Program-made: the position numbers and the translations under genes
Shown: piece after piece, positions 12,601 to 22,330 of the stretch
Layout of the letters: every line of letters begins with the position of its first letter
Numbering within the stretch: position 1 is the stretch's first letter
NCBI RefSeq assembly: GCF_021869535.1
Contig: NW_026262668.1
Coordinates: 66,680,058-66,744,057, forward strand
Source: Mytilus californianus
Lineage: Eukaryota > Mollusca > Bivalvia > Mytilida > Mytilidae
Reading direction: 5' to 3'
Length of the DNA: 64,000 bases
The notes under the pieces: model-generated
The model's input: the letters and a program-made list of their open reading frames with translations, nothing else
What the model was told of the DNA's origin: nothing
Databases searched by the model: none

Positions 12601-15600
12601 ATGCAGAAGTTATTTTACTATTCTATTTTTACGATTATTTGTTTACGAAATGAAAGTTAATAAGGTCAGACCGGTTCTTTTTATGTTGCAGTGTAAACGC
12701 ACTGATTGAATAAGATCGATTGAGAATGATCTTGCTTGTGCAAGTGTAAACGAGAACTGGTCTCTTTTAAGATCAATTCAAATAAAGATCGTTCAATTTC
12801 ATACAAGTGTAAACAGGGTCTTAAACACAAATCACGATGAGGACCTTAAATTGAACTGTGACGTAAACAGTAATTTTAACATAATCATTCCCTAGCAATA
12901 GAAGTATTATATCAGGAGACTGAAATATATACTATATGTAGATCGCTTCCTGTTATTTGTACACCTGTTTTGTTACAGTAGAAAGGTTGATTGCATGATA
13001 AATTCAATGTTATTAATTGTTAAAAGTCAAGGATTATACTTTATAAAGAGTGTTTAAAGATCATGTTCTGATTAGATATAGTTTGAAAACCAACACAACT
13101 TGATATATTCTGTGCTTTTTGTTTTAGAGCCAGTTTACTGAGAAGAAGAATGGAGAGAAGTATGATCTTAGTAGTTCTTATCAAATATTGAGTGAGATAG
13201 GGGAGGCAACTGTCAGTGTACTTGATAAAAAGGTATTGTTAAATAAGATGTGGTAATATTACAGACAGATGCTGATTTAGGGGGCCCGGCCCCCCTTTAG
13301 GAGCTTCATATATGATAAATGCATAGTTTTTTTTTACATTACTCCATGTACCAAATGTTGGCTTGCCAGGAGGCCCCTCTTTATCAAAATCCTGGGTCAG
13401 CACCTGACAGAAATATTCTTAATAACTGATACTTTGTCAGAAATGTAAGAAAATTTTGTGTTAGTAGTTATTTATATAATGAGCATGCTGTCTGTATAAA
13501 AATAAAAATTTGTGATAAGATTGTCAATGGGAAAACTAACCATCAGAGACTAAATGATGTGGATGTAAGCTATAGGTCACCTTACAGCCTTCAACAATGA
13601 TAAAACCCATACTGCAAAGTATGCTATAAAAGGCCGAGGCATGACTAACAGTTCAAACAAAAAAAAACATCATCCTGAGTTTATGCCAAAACAAAAAACC
13701 AAAAAACAAATAAGGTTGAAAGCAATTACATGTATTGTACTAATTACTAATTTAAGCTAATTCCCCATTTTAGATTCAAAAGAAAAATGGGTCATTACAA
13801 TTTTCATACACCAAAATGATAGTAATGTCCCAGCATAGGTATATATCCATTATTAAAAATGTTGTGTATGCTTTTGACAAGCGTACCTGGAATTCTTCAG
13901 ATTTGGTAATAGTGAACTTTTTGTCCTGAACTGAATATGCTGCTGAATGTTAAAAAAACAAGAATTCAGTAGTTAATTTAAACAGGCCAAGACTTTACTT
14001 TTGAATTCATTGTATTTCAATTTTACCAATAATAAAAGTAACCCTCATTTTTCAAAATATCAGATCAGCATCTGCATTCAATATACAGATAAGGAGATGT
14101 GATATGAATGCCAATGATTTTAAAATTCCTGATTACAAATGTTGTTTGATTTTTATGCCCCACCTAGGTGCTTTACGTTTTTTTCGGTCTGTGCGTCCGT
14201 TTGTCCTGCTTCAGGTTAAAGTTTTTGGTCAAGGTAGTTTTTGATGAAGTTGAAGTCCAATCAACTTGAAACTTTGTATACATGTTCCCTATGATATGAT
14301 CTTTCTAAATTTAATGCCAAATTAGAGTTATCACCCCAATTTCACGGTCCACTGAACATAGAAAATGATACTGTCCTGCTTCAGGTTAAAGTTTTTGGTC
14401 AAGGTAGTTTTTGATGAAGTTGAAGTCCAATCAACTTGAAACTTGGTACACATGTTCCCTATGATATGTTCTTTCTAATTTTAATGCCAAATTAGAGTTT
14501 TGACCCCTATTTGACGGTCCACTGAACATAGAAAATGATAGTGCGAGTGGGGCATTGCCGCATCCGTGTACTATGGACACATTCTTGTGAAAAAATGAAA
14601 GGAATCAGTTTTAATGGGTCAGGGCGCAAAAGAGTATCTTGAACTTTGAGTCGTCCTGACAACAAACATATTTTTTTTGTGAAAATATATTTTCAGTTGT
14701 AAGGAAAATATCTACTGTTTAAAAAAGTCTAAAAATAAAGAATAATAAGAAGTCATATGCAATTCAATGGTATGAAATTAATTCCTTGATGTTTGATGAT
14801 CCAAAACCTTTTCTTATCAAGATTGAAGAAAAAAAGTTTGCTCAAATAAAGAAAAACTCTAGATATTGAAAAAAATCCTGTAAAATAGTACCATTTTCAA
14901 CAATTTAACAATGTAATTATTGCTATAGTTACAACAGAAAATGTGCATGACATTAAGAATTTTGCTAGGAGAGATATGCAGGCTGTACTGTGTAAAGTTT
15001 TTATTTCATTACAGGTGACTAGTGTTCTAAATAAATATGAAGGTCTGGTGGAGTTCATGCATTTTTCTGATCAATACAGTGGACTAAAAGCTCAGGAGTA
15101 AGTAAGAACGAAAGATTAAACTGAAAATAGGGATTTGGCATACAAAATGTTTCTTGACTAAGATTATGAGCATCACAAAAGTGTACAATGAAAGTAGATG
15201 TTGAATTATAAATGGATTTCTAGAAAGTTGGTTAATTTTTTGTAGCCTCAAGTTTTTATACAACTATTTTGTTTTGAAACCTATATCAATTAAATCACTA
15301 AAAATTGTCATTTATTTTTTTAATAGTAATGACAATAAAATATTTATTATTTTGTTAAATCTATTTAGCAATAGACACACTAATGAATATTTGTTGCTAA
15401 AAAAAGGGAAATTGAAAAGTCTTATTGCTTTTTTTAACATTGATATGATATAAACTTTTTTCCAGTGATAGCCAAACCTCAAAACTTCCAGAGGTCAAGC
15501 CAGTACTTACTTTCTGTTTCAATGGTAGGTATTTTTTTCTGGAAATGTTTACATTTCAGCTTATTTATAAATTTACACCTGTACAACATATTAATTAAAT

Positions 15601-17830
15601 ATACAAAAATAGAAGAAGCATTACATTATTTACAGATACCAATATTTTATATCAGAAAAAAAAAACTACTTTCAATCCAAATCTTATTTTGTCTAATGTT
15701 AAAAGTGTAAGATGATTTTATAAATATACATTTAAAAAAGGACATATATATTTTTTTTTCAAATACATTTGCAGTGCCTGGTAAAGGAAAATGTAAACCT
15801 GCAGACATGGAAAATATGTTACCACTTCTTAAACTGGTTCTGTACTGTGTAGATAAGGTCAGCCGACTTCAGTTGGGAAAGGAGGTGAGATATTTGTGAT
15901 CAGTAAATTTAACTTTGTCAATTATATAGTATAGGCAATGCAGTTGTGGTACTGTCAACATAATTTGTTGTCAATTATATAGTATAGGCAATGCAGTTTT
16001 GGTACTGTCAACGTAATTTGTGCCGCCTAACAGAAGTTCCCCTGGAAACTTTGTTATAAACAATGCCATAATATCTGTAACTGTTGGAACAACTTATTCT
16101 ATACCCAGTATTTCGTAAGGAACAAATACTGTAATATTTGTTACAGTATTTGTTCCAGTGAAAATATTATTGCAGAATATTTTTTCGACCTGGAACTTAT
16201 ATTATGAAGTAACTTTTATATCATGACACCACATCTATTTGTGATAGGTAAATTTTACTCTGAACTGTGATCAATAAATATATTAGTTAAGTTAATGTTT
16301 CTTTGATATCAGGCTAGAGCAAAAGCAGACAAGAAACGTCAGAAGATGCAAGAAGTTTTTGAGAAAGCAACCCACCAACAACGTCAGGAACAAGCTCAGC
16401 AAAGACGTGAAGAGAAGAGAAGAGTGGAGAAAGAAAGGTTAATGGCTGAAGAAGATCCTGACAAAGCTAGAAAATTGGAGGTAAAAGCTTGTAAATGATA
16501 TTCAGAAACATGTTCACAAACAAGTAGATAGGAATGTAAAAACTGCACTTTTTTCAGAACATTTATTCTTGACACTCATGATAAAATGCAATCATGCTGA
16601 TCAGTTGTTAAGGAGAATGCATGGCAACATTTTCTATACAAAAAGATAATACTCTGGATTCATTTATTTTCATTGGTAGCAATTTTCGTGGATTTAGGAT
16701 AAATTGAATTTCATGGATATTTAATATCATGGTTTTTACAAAAGTCGGCATACAAGCCTAAAAAGAATACAATCTTTGTTTAACAGTTAAATTTGTGGTT
16801 TACCTGTAACTATGAAATCCTCAAAAATTTATATCCAATGCATGATAATGAATCCAAATTAATGCATATTTAATTTTTTTTGGGAAAGTGCAACACTTTG
16901 CCATTGATAGTTTCCGAGCATGCTTGCAGATTATTGTTACAAAAAATATTTTTTCCTAATGCTTTTATTTTTCAACTTTTGGTTACAAGGCTTAAAGATG
17001 TGTAAGTGCTTTGCATGCATTCAGCTAATTGATTCATGTTATTTTGAATTTATTTAACTGTTAACTGTATAACTTTTAGATATAATATACAAACCATTTC
17101 ACATAAGATGATGTGGTTCTGTAATAGCATGTACATGTTTTTGAACAGGCAATAATTTCCCTGATTGATTTAATAAATATTTCTAAGAGTTGATATGTAT
17201 GTCTTATCTAAAGTGTAATAGATAGATCACTGGTCATTCAATATTTTTATAACATGTAAAAAAGAAATAACAAAAGAAGACAAAGATGGTCTTTAATGAA
17301 AAGTAAATGTCAATTGTCATGCTTTCTGAATGGAACATGTAATTGACCTTTACAGAAAATGCAGCAATGGTAAGATTAAAAAGTAGGTTTAGAATCTACT
17401 AGAAATTAAAAATGTTGCCAGTGATTAAGTTTGAAAGTTTACATTAATAGCAATATCTTTCTCTTTTGTAAAAAAGTAATAACAAAAATACTGAACTCCA
17501 AGGTAAATTAAAAAATGGGGAATCCATAAAACCAGACAAAACCAAATGTTAGACTACATCAACCAAAGAAACGAACGGAAAACAACTGTCATATTCATGA
17601 CTTGGTACAGGTAATTTTTTGGTTTACAAGTACGAAAAAAGCTATAAAGTTATCGAAACACATACTTTGTCTGCACCTTTGTACATTCTAAAATTGCAGT
17701 TATTGTAGAGTAATGCAAGCATTAGGATTTATTTCTATCTTTTTTAATTTTTTTGTAGGAGAGAGATAGTAGAAGAGAAGCTAAAAGGAAACAGCCAAAA
17801 ATGAAGATGATGAAAGTGAAGGCCATGTAG
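6664..17830 (+). CDS. CCDC47: CCDC47 (calumin), PAT-complex subunit; 12 coding exons
   Basis: CCDC47 is an ER membrane protein that handles luminal calcium and, in the PAT complex beside Sec61, helps multipass proteins fold. Exons: 6664-6781, 7145-7257, 7857-7970, 8708-8882, 9448-9632, 11559-11660, 13128-13232, 15015-15097, 15466-15524, 15775-15884, 16313-16480, 17759-17830. All junctions are GT-AG and in phase, giving 467 residues against 483 in human. Residues 1-20 form a signal peptide (MRLVLFGLFVFVIGIVAA), 21-115 an acidic luminal region, about 127-147 a membrane helix, and about 388-460 a basic coiled coil. Family signatures include QAWLNSHR, WCSGRSCVEGML, MKPVSDQ, VEFMHFSDQYSG and the C-terminal VKAM. 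The ATG at 6664 is chosen because an acceptor ends at 6660; the in-frame ATG at 6634 lies before it. Introns hold the repeats listed below. Confidence 0.95.
7310..7400 (-). repeat. Fragment of dispersed mussel-type repeat in CCDC47 intron 2
   Basis: The words GATGTAAACTATAGACC, ACAGCCTTCAACAATGA and AACACCCATACTATATAG match the same order at 13555-13620 and 19680-19760. A separate short fragment of the TACTGTGGATTCATTTATT family stands at 7738-7830. Confidence 0.55.
10590..10730. mobile_element. MITE with GGCGGATCCAG terminal inverted repeats
   Basis: The left end (GGGCGGATCCAGG, from about 10594) and the right end (CTGGATCCGCCACTG, to about 10728) are inverted copies. Just inside the left end is a 20-bp G/C palindrome, GGGGGGGCCCGGGCCCCCC. 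The element is about 140 bp, has no coding capacity, and lies in CCDC47 intron 5. Confidence 0.75.
11215..11465 (+). mobile_element. SINE-like dispersed repeat with GTTGTCTCATTGGCA tail
   Basis: The tail includes GTGTTGAAGACCGTACTGTG, AGTTGTCTCATTGGCAC and CATACCACATCTTCTTAT. The same order, in either orientation, occurs at 13520-13720, 19440-20060, 30175-30540, 54020-54190 and 57440-57560, so this is a high-copy family within the window. It lies in CCDC47 intron 5. Confidence 0.75.
12094..12822. mobile_element. TIR element with GTTTACACTTG ends, PIF/Harbinger-like
   Basis: The left end (AGACCCCGTTTACACTTGTA) and the right end (TACAAGTGTAAACAGGGTCT) are near-perfect inverted repeats. Flanking bases are ATA on the left and TTA on the right, compatible with a decayed 3-bp duplication. 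GATCGATCTT-like words recur in the interior. A 72-codon minus-strand frame (12570-12352) lies centrally and is rich in Arg/Lys; it may be a remnant of a Myb-like or transposase N-terminus. The superfamily is inferred from the ends only. It sits in CCDC47 intron 6. Confidence 0.65.
13264..13409. mobile_element. Short MITE with GGGGGCCCGGCCCCCC core
   Basis: The left end CAGATGCTGATTTAGG and the right end CCTGGGTCAGCACCTGAC are imperfect inverted repeats. A G/C palindrome like that at 10600 lies next to the left end. It sits in CCDC47 intron 7. Confidence 0.6.
13520..13720 (-). mobile_element. SINE-like dispersed repeat copy (reverse)
   Basis: Reverse-orientation copy of the family at 11215-11465. 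It keeps GATGTGGATGTAAGCTATAG, ACAGCCTTCAACAATGATAA and GCTATAAAAGGCC, matching 19680-19770. It lies in CCDC47 intron 7. Confidence 0.65.
14150..14590 (+). mobile_element. Pearl-like element with two 170-bp tandem units
   Basis: A leader reading GTGCGTCCGTTTGTCC is followed by two units that start TGTCCTGCTTCAGGTTAAAG at about 14202 and 14372. The units match closely through TTTGATGAAGTTGAAGTCC, and the element ends near GTGGGGCATTGCCGCATCC. It resembles the other elements here with a pyrimidine-rich leader plus tandem units. It lies in CCDC47 intron 7. Confidence 0.7.
15917..16022 (+). repeat. 53-bp tandem duplication in CCDC47 intron 10
   Basis: GTCAATTATATAGTATAGGC starts at 15917 and again at 15970. 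The two copies differ at only a few positions, so the duplication is recent. Confidence 0.9.
16119..16156. repeat. Perfect 16-bp-arm hairpin
   Basis: GGAACAAATACTGTAA (16119-16134) pairs perfectly with TTACAGTATTTGTTCC (16141-16156) around a 6-base loop. It lies in CCDC47 intron 10, with no other sign of a functional RNA. Confidence 0.8.
16650..16865. mobile_element. TIR repeat, 'GGATTCATTTATTTTC' family
   Basis: The left part (ACTCTGGATTCATTTATTTT, then GTAGCAATTTTCGTGG) mirrors the right part (ATGCATGATAATGAATCC, about 16840-16857). Relatives lie at 7738-7830, 40610-40870, 61720-61930 and, cut off, 63531-63553. It lies in CCDC47 intron 11. Confidence 0.6.
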
Positions 17831-17945
17831 AAATGTCATGTGACATATTGTTTGGCCTTGTAGAAATGTCAGTGTGACATACTGTATGGCTATGTAGAAA
17901 TATCTCTGTGACATAGCTTATAGCTATGAAGTAATATCAACATGT
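17821..17945 (+). repeat. 33-34-bp tandem repeats spanning the CCDC47 stop codon and 3'UTR
   Basis: The unit GGCCATGTAGAAATGTCATG... recurs at 17821, 17854 and 17888, with a decayed fourth copy near 17922. The first copy contains the last codons and the TAG stop of CCDC47, so the array appears to have grown from the end of the reading frame into the 3'UTR. Confidence 0.85.
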
Positions 17946-18231
17946 CTTGATGTATAGCTTATTTTGTTGTCCTAATACACATAGATTTTTATCCTGTTTC
18001 ATATTGCTTTCTATGGTTTTATTTCTAATCAGTGAAAATTCATTTCATTGGCGCTACACATTTTTGCATTTTTTGACTGTTTTATCATAGACACATATGT
18101 TACAAAGAAACACTTTGAGACAGTAATGATTTGTATTGGATAAAGTGTTATGAGTCAGCTGTTCCTTTTATATTCAGAACTGATAATAAGTGTCACAATA
18201 ATATATGTATGTCTTTTTGTATATAGTTTAC

Positions 18232-18260
18232 AATAAATGTGATCAGAGATTTTAAATAAA
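18232..18260 (+). promoter_or_regulatory. CCDC47 polyadenylation signals
   Basis: AATAAA occurs at 18232-18237 and 18255-18260, about 400 bp after the stop codon and without another gene between. Either or both could direct cleavage. Confidence 0.6.
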
Positions 18261-19440
18261 AATATTTTACATGTGTTCATTAATGAGTTATCTCAATACA
18301 GCAATCCTTATTAAATAAGAAAAAAATCATCTTAGATCTGCATTTGTAGTATACCGTATGTTTGTGCTGATTATAATATCAGTATTCCTAATATGGCAAC
18401 AAATAAAATTACCTAGTTGAAAATAATGATAAAGGATCAAAATTCATAAACTACTATTGTTTACAATATTGATAAGAGCAAGAACACATTCCCCAAGTGT
18501 CTGTGAAATAGGCAATTAGACAAAAATTTAGGAACTGCTTTGACAATTACCTGGAGGACTAATTGCTAGCAATTCATTTCATTTATGATTATATTTAAGG
18601 TTGATGGTTAATGACCATATTCACCATCTTACATGGTCAGCACCCTTGCTAGAAATAGAAAAAAGGTTTAAAAAAAAATCACTAAAAAATTTAAATCATT
18701 TGGAAGACCAATTGCTACTTAACTTTTGTTAAACCTCAACCATGTTCAAACATGGCTGTGGTACTGAAATGGTGGAATATAAAAGCAAATGCTAGAGAAG
18801 GAGGTTATGTACCAATTGCTACCAAAATGTGGCTAATTTCTAATTAATACATACATGGTCCTCTTTTCATTACTGTCAACTGAAAAACAGTACACTTCCA
18901 TCATATCTAGAATAAATTCTCTCAATTTTGAAATCCAGTGAAACATTTCAGATTATGGGGGTTGGATAATTAGGGCCCCGCTTAGTGGCAGGTCACCCTA
19001 TAGTGATCAGTGTGTCCTTCGGTCCATAACAAATTGTGTCTGCTCTATATCTAGAGAACCGTTATAACTCATTCTTTATACTTGACATGTATATTAACCA
19101 ACACCAGAGGGTGTGTCATAATGTTTGTACAATTCCTAGGTCAAAGTTCAAGGTCAGTGGGGCCCACAGAGATGGCTCCCATCTCAATGATGTCCAGTTG
19201 CTTCAGAACAGCTCTAAAAGTTTTATAGTTTGTTCTTATGTTGTGCTGTTACATCACTATCCTAGGTTAGGGGAGGCTTCAGTGCCAGCAAACATCTTTA
19301 ACCCCACCCTTTTTGTTTGTGTCTGTCCTAAGTCAGAAGCCTGCAATTCAGGGGTTGTTATCTATGGCTGTGTATCATGCTTGTATTTTTCATTTATTAT
19401 TTTGTACATAAATCAGATTGTTAGTTTTTGTTAGTAAAAA
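18261..19440. other. Intergenic, no gene seen
   Basis: Up to about 18940 the sequence is ordinary AT-rich DNA. From 18940 to 19435 it looks like a decayed repeat (GTGTGTCCTTCGGTCC, TCAAAGTTCAAGGTCA). A 132-codon frame there (19036-19434) has no recognisable domain and overlaps those repeat words, so it is not called as a gene. Confidence 0.5.
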
Positions 19441-20060
19441 CTGGTTTACTTTTTCATGTAAGGCCCTTTGTAGCTTCCTATGTTATATGTGTTTTGTTTA
19501 TTGTTGAAATCTGTTTTCAGTACCCTATATGTTTTAATTTCTAAGTTATTTGGTCTCTAGTTGAAAAGTTGTTTCATTGGCAATCATATCATCTTTTCAT
19601 TTTTATAAAACATGAGACAGTCATTATATAAAACTAAGGATATGATTGCCAATGAGATAACTCTCCACCAAAGTTCAAATGAAGTGGATGTTAGCAGTTG
19701 TAGGCAACCATATGGCCTTCAACAATGAGAAATATAAACATACTGTTTAGTAGCTATAGGCCATAAAAGGCCACTGAACTACAGGCTCCCGACTTTCGGA
19801 CAGGCACTTTAAGAATGTGGCTCTGGGACAGTGATGTAACGGCACAACACAAGAACGAACTACAAAACAAAAAACGAAAAACAAATATTAGAAACAGCAA
19901 TTCACAACAATGCTCAATTATACACTCCGGACTTGGGACATGCACATATAGGATGTGGTTGGGTTAAACATGTTTGCTGGTGCCAAACCCTCCCCCTAAC
20001 CTGGGACAGTGGTTTTACAGCACAACATATGAAAAAACTATAAAAATCAGTTAAAAATGT
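19441..20060. mobile_element. Two SINE-like repeat copies facing each other
   Basis: A plus-strand copy (19441-19610, ending TTGAAAAGTTGTTTCATTGGCAATCATA) meets a longer reverse copy (19620-20060) holding ATGATTGCCAATGAGATAAC, GGCCTTCAACAATGAGAA and ACCTGGGACAGTGGTTTTAC. Together they form an inverted pair of one family. Confidence 0.75.
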
Positions 20061-20759
20061 CTTAACTCATCAGATCGATTCAAAGCACAAAAACATCTAA
20101 CAAAAACACAGACCAGACTTGGCAGATAATTTTATACACCCCTCACGACAAAAAAGACACAAAGTACAGATCTGAGAGTACTCCCAATTATTGACAGCTA
20201 GTTCAAAGCTAATAACAACTAATTAAATATCATGTATCTAAGACTAAAGTTGACAAATTGGCATATATCCAGGTGAGGCTGTTATATATAATATTTCTTT
20301 GCATTGCATTAAGATAGGATGACAATTCTGCATTATAAGAGGGGAGCTGTCGATTGGTAATTTTACTGTTTCAAATATATATTTTGTTGCTCCTCGTGCT
20401 GATGGTCAAACTTCCTATCTATGTCAATCCAAATTGACAGCAATTTAGTAGATTCTTCAATTACATTATTGTCCTCTTTGAAATGACATGCCTTCTTATG
20501 CTTATTGAAAGTGTTTTCACTTCATATTGCTATAAAATGGACATCTTATATGTTACAAGCAATTACAGCTAAAATATAACACAATTTTATCATAGATGGA
20601 GATAATGTTGAATAGTTTGTTAAATGAATGAGAATTTGACCTTCCTCGACAGAGATGTGCATATGGAATGAAAGTTCAGTGCAAACGAAAGAGTATTACA
20701 GTTAACAAATTTCATCAATAACTGTGTTACCAAGACCTATATTTGTCAGTGTTTGCTGT

Positions 20760-21240
20760 GATATTCAGTTATCGAAATATCCAGAAACTCCATACCTTAG
20801 CTGTTTTTGGCCAAACTTTTTGGAATTTGGATCCTCAATGCTCTTCAACTTCGTACTTTATTTGCTATTTAAACATTTTTGATTAGAGCGTCACTGATGA
20901 GTCTTTTGTAGACGACCCGCGCGGCTGGCATACAAAATTAGAAGTATGGTATCATTGATGATTTTTTTTGCAACTACTGGGTTGATGGCACCACTGCTGG
21001 TGGAGATTTTTCTCCCCGGGGATATCACTGGCCCAGTTATCAGCACTTCTGTGTATCATGAATTATCATTGATATGGTCATCTCAATAAATCAACTGTTT
21101 ACAAAACTCTGAATTGTTTGAAATACTAAGGATTTCATAACCCAGGAATATATTATCTTAGTTGTATTTCAATTGGTAAAATCTTTCTCAGGCTGAATAT
21201 TTGGTCCTCATTACTTTTCAACTTCGTACTTTATTTAACT
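20760..21240 (+). repeat. ~373-bp tandem repeat, about 1.3 units, with a hammerhead-like core
   Basis: TTCAACTTCGTACTTTATTT starts at 20844 and again at 21217, a 373-bp period, within longer similarity (CCTTAGCTGTTTTT / TCTTAGTTGTATTT upstream of each). At 20894 the unit has CTGATGA, a GTCT...AGAC hairpin and then GACC where a hammerhead needs GAAA. The following CGC...GC could form stem III. The array continues at 21526 after an inserted element. From memory this family is abundant in mussel genomes. Confidence 0.65.
20887..20935 (+). ncRNA. Hammerhead-ribozyme-like core, decayed
   Basis: The order CTGATGA (20894-20900), stem II GTCT-loop-AGAC, GACCCGC, loop, GGCATAC follows the hammerhead order CUGAUGA / stem II / GAAA / stem III / NUH. 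The GAAA box is mutated to GACC, and stem I is not evident from the flanks. Activity of this copy is unlikely. Confidence 0.35.
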
Positions 21241-21249
21241 TTTAATTTG

Positions 21250-21525
21250 TTTATGTCCCGCCGTAGGCGAAGGGGACATTAAGTGTTAACCTTGACCGTC
21301 CGTCCTCCCGTCCGTCCCATTTTCGTTTCTGCACTCTAACTTAAGTTTGTCCCATTCAAATTTTATAAAACTCATACACAATGCTAAGAACCACAACAAG
21401 CAGACAGGGTTCGAATTTGGACAGTGAGTCATTTACCGTTTTAGAGTAATGCTCCTTTTTAACTTGGAAAAGTTTGAGCGGGGGGATTCGTGTCCTCAGA
21501 CACATTCTTCTTTTTTTTTATTAGA
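21250..21525 (+). mobile_element. Pearl/Helentron-like insertion with CCGTCCGTCC leader
   Basis: It begins ATGTCCCGCCGTAGGCGAAG, has a pyrimidine-rich leader (GACCGTCCGTCCTCCCGTCC, about 21294) and the module TTTCTGCACTCTAACTTAAG, and ends GTGTCCTCAGACACATTCTT. It interrupts the 373-bp repeat: the sequence to its left (TTTATTTAACTTTTAATTTG) and right (TTATTAGACCGTCACAG) joins to match 20855-20893. The element is therefore younger than the array. Confidence 0.7.
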
Positions 21526-21840
21526 CCGTCACAGTTGAGTCTTTTGTAGACGAAACGCGCGGCTGGCGTACAATATTATAAGCCTAGTATCTTAGATGAG
21601 GTTTATAGGTAAATGTATAAAAGCACTTCGGACGCATACAATTCATAAAGAGTTATTTTCATTTTTGTTAACACTTCGTCGATACCGGTGCTGGTGGACT
21701 ATCAGTACTTGAGGGGATCATCAGCTCAGTAGTCCGTACTTTTTTACTTACATGATTTATACCATTCAATTCTTAAATTGTTCGTTTATAAATTTATAAG
21801 TCACAAAGAAATGTATACAACTATTACAACTCCCTCAGGT
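21526..21840 (+). repeat. Second unit of the 373-bp repeat, with GAAA-intact hammerhead-like core
   Basis: GTCACAGTTGAGTCTTTTGT / AGACGAAACGCGCGGCTGGC corresponds to 20890-20930. Here GAAAC is intact but CTGATGA is changed to CAGTTGA. Downstream motifs (CACTTCGGACGCATAC, GCTGGTGGACTATCAGTAC) link it to the repeats at 39850-40110 and 44990-45330. Confidence 0.6.
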
Positions 21841-22330
21841 AAGCAGAAATAGCAGGAACTTTGTTTAGAGGGCATGAACCTTTATTTGAAATCGAAAAAA
21901 GTTTTAAATTGTACTACAAAAAGGAAAGACGATCAATTCACATGAATAAGAAATTGGATTGTATTAGGGTAACCTATCATTCATGCACTTTGAACAAAGA
22001 CAAATAACTTTGTATTGTGAAATCGAAATGCTGTACTGAAAAAAAAATATAATTTGTATCTTTGGCAACTGACCAATAAAAAGAATTGTATAATATTGAC
22101 AGGTTTATGTATTTCTTTTATTTTCTGCAGATAAAGGTCGACCATGTTTCAATGATTACTGACAATGAAATTATTCGATACCAAAAGTAAAATGATACAT
22201 GATTGAAATGAAAGGAATCGTTTTATAAACCATTTAAACATTTGAAGGATCTCCGAGGGTCAATCAATATCCACAAAGACAATAAAATTATACTAAGTAA
22301 ACCATTCTACTTCCTATTTGTACAAAGGAA

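Noticed and set aside
19036-19434. 132-codon open frame
   Set aside because: No domain, no splice context, and it overlaps words typical of dispersed repeats with a SINE-like tail following directly. Most likely chance.
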